Below, piece after piece: positions 24,101-24,190 of a stretch of 24,190 nt of DNA. Position numbers and translations under genes: made by a program. Position 1 is the stretch's first letter, and the number at the start of each line of letters is the position of its first letter. The notes under the pieces are model-generated. The model did not search any database. It saw nothing but the letters and a program-made list of their open reading frames with translations, and had not been told where the DNA came from. The DNA is taken from contig NHBP01000017.1 in the NCBI GenBank assembly GCA_002168195.1, positions 15,828 through 40,017 of the forward strand. The letters run 5' to 3'. Origin of the DNA: Planctomycetaceae bacterium TMED10 (GTDB taxonomy: Bacteria > Planctomycetota > Planctomycetia > Pirellulales > UBA7805).

Positions 24101-24190
24101 ATGCGCATCGCTCGTAGCAACAACAGGGAGTCCTTGCTTGCGCGCAATGTCCACTGCCCCTTCCATTGCGATTTGCTGTATCTCTAATCC
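21155..24190 (-). CDS. dnaE: DNA polymerase III alpha subunit, N-terminus outside the window
   Basis: The frame runs from the stop at 21155 to the right edge, giving 1011 visible residues; about 175 N-terminal residues are missing. Visible in order are the end of the PHP domain (VVATSDAHYIKQDDSEAQDI), the palm with ARGSGVGSLVCYAL and PDIDIDF (first two catalytic Asp, codons near 23500-23512), and KMDFLGLRNL with the third Asp. The fingers follow, with YRPGPLEGGMVDDY and GYGFNKSHSTAYA, then a helix-hairpin-helix region. The sequence QANLF (21941-21955) fits a beta-clamp binding motif. An OB-fold (DIVLGGMLSAVRFSHTKN and on) and a polar tail end the protein. This is the replicative polymerase of the DnaE1 type. 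The Met at 24166 is internal, not a start. It is convergent with the CNNM gene. Confidence 0.97.
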   Translation of the reverse strand, partial: GLEIQQIAMEGAVDIARKQGLPVVATSDAHYIKQDDSEAQDILLCINTGKYRTDKDRLKMENDQFYLRSPTEMYLAFPGLEDAVHRSQEIADRIDIDLELGRRHFPVYTLPENETPEKYLRSLCLQGLEERYRELPDRWDEGKLSTKVFDRLNRELTVIHKLGFANYFLMVWDFVRYARQNQIPCTARGSGVGSLVCYALYMSHVCPIRYDLLFERFLDENRLEAPDIDIDFCKQRRGEVIQYVKQKYGEENVAQIGTFGTLAARAAIRDVGRAMSLSIPRVDQIVAMVPDILGITLSEALEKSQELHSAYEADGEVRELLDLAMKIEGLARNVGTHAAAVVIADQPLTEYVPLGRVQGKSDIITQWAMKEVEAAGLLKMDFLGLRNLTILSECQNLIEETTGEKIDLHRFPLDDADTFALMCRGETKGIFQLESGGIRDLLQKMKPDDFRDIIATNALYRPGPLEGGMVDDYVAIKHGRKSASYPHPDVQDILEETHGVMVYQEQVMRMLNRLGDISLSDAYTCIKAISKKTLQTIAKFQEQFVDGATEKGMARQEARDLFGLIEKFAGYGFNKSHSTAYALIAYQTGYLKAHYPVEFMAALLTGDIPGRNFKSKDSLVEHMEDCRRMDITVVPPDVNHSSVTFSVESSNTNDKQIQFALSAIKGCGGGAAEAIVSEREKCGPFKSLFDFCERIDSRSVNRSTIETLIKAGAFDSLGARRSQLVAVIERAMQSGAAVMEDRRRGQANLFDELEDSQTSDKDEIGLPDIPAWDEREQLAGEKEVLGYYLTSHPLEEYKNLLKEYCSNTTDDLKNMEHRSDIVLGGMLSAVRFSHTKNPRRGQTETKYAMFDLEDLQGIMRCILWPDSFLNCGQLVEVDAMLLVQGTVDRRPGSEEVNVIVNDLIPLTEAARRFTSRVRIKINESKESLSQLESLHEILRHYPGDCALELMLCLENGMHVRCNCEDIRVENNEEMRLRVQDLLGPNHLRTSSSLPSRARQNESRPRQTVGSS

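Noticed and set aside
24164..24166. ATG at 24166 as the dnaE start
   Set aside because: The frame stays open to the window edge and the residues before it continue the PHP domain, so this Met is internal.
1..24190. Mobile element, prophage, CRISPR or defence island
   Set aside because: No transposase, integrase, phage or cas gene and no regular direct repeats were seen; all genes are core functions.

Overview
The window is chromosomal housekeeping DNA from a bacterium of roughly 50% GC. It holds complete or partial genes for amino acid, haem, purine, isoprenoid and phospholipid biosynthesis, two-membrane-type peptide transport, RNA processing and replication. I see no tRNA or rRNA gene, CRISPR array, IS element, integrase or phage gene. 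Several traits suggest the Planctomycetota (perhaps Pirellula-like): single biosynthetic genes scattered outside their usual operons, weak or missing Shine-Dalgarno sequences, frequent GTG starts, a CdsA signature reading GFGGVLDL, a YbeY with Asp in place of its third His, and stand-alone STAS and McsA proteins. The assignment rests on family knowledge and is moderate in confidence.

Layout. 1-461 (minus): 5' part of mcsA, running off the left edge. 821-2323 (plus): trpE, convergent with hemL (2331-3650, minus) with only 7 bp between them. hemL is divergent from purM (3844-4911, plus), which is followed in the same direction by a single-domain STAS protein (4986-5351) and a small two-TM protein (5415-5951). 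5973-10082 (minus): an operon for a dipeptide/oligopeptide ABC importer (binding protein, OppB-like and OppC-like permeases) with no ATPase genes. 10083-10544: an unusually structured intergenic region with two long inverted repeats, between the importer and a divergent ArsR-family regulator (10545-11036).

From 11206 to 21135 every gene is on the plus strand: a SpoU/TrmH RNA methyltransferase, purA, uppS and cdsA (the cell-envelope lipid pair), then phoH, a 7TM-HD phosphohydrolase (pgpH-like), ybeY and a CNNM/CBS transporter. The last four form a tight operon (4-nt overlap between phoH and the HD gene) of the conserved ybeZ-HD-ybeY-corC type. Convergent dnaE (21155-24190, minus) fills the right end and lacks its N-terminus, which lies beyond the window.

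The most interesting non-coding signal is in front of phoH: a good sigma70-type promoter (15256-15284), a leader of about 120 nt, and a textbook intrinsic terminator (15388-15410) whose U-tract ends 4 nt before the phoH ATG. This could be a transcription attenuator for the operon or a small RNA gene. Other points of interest are the inverted repeats beside arsR, the duplicated extracellular region of the HD phosphohydrolase, large periplasmic insertions in both the peptide-binding protein and its OppC partner, and substituted signature residues in CdsA, YbeY, PurA, TrmH and the STAS protein. I found no clear new multi-gene system; the gene content is ordinary core genome.
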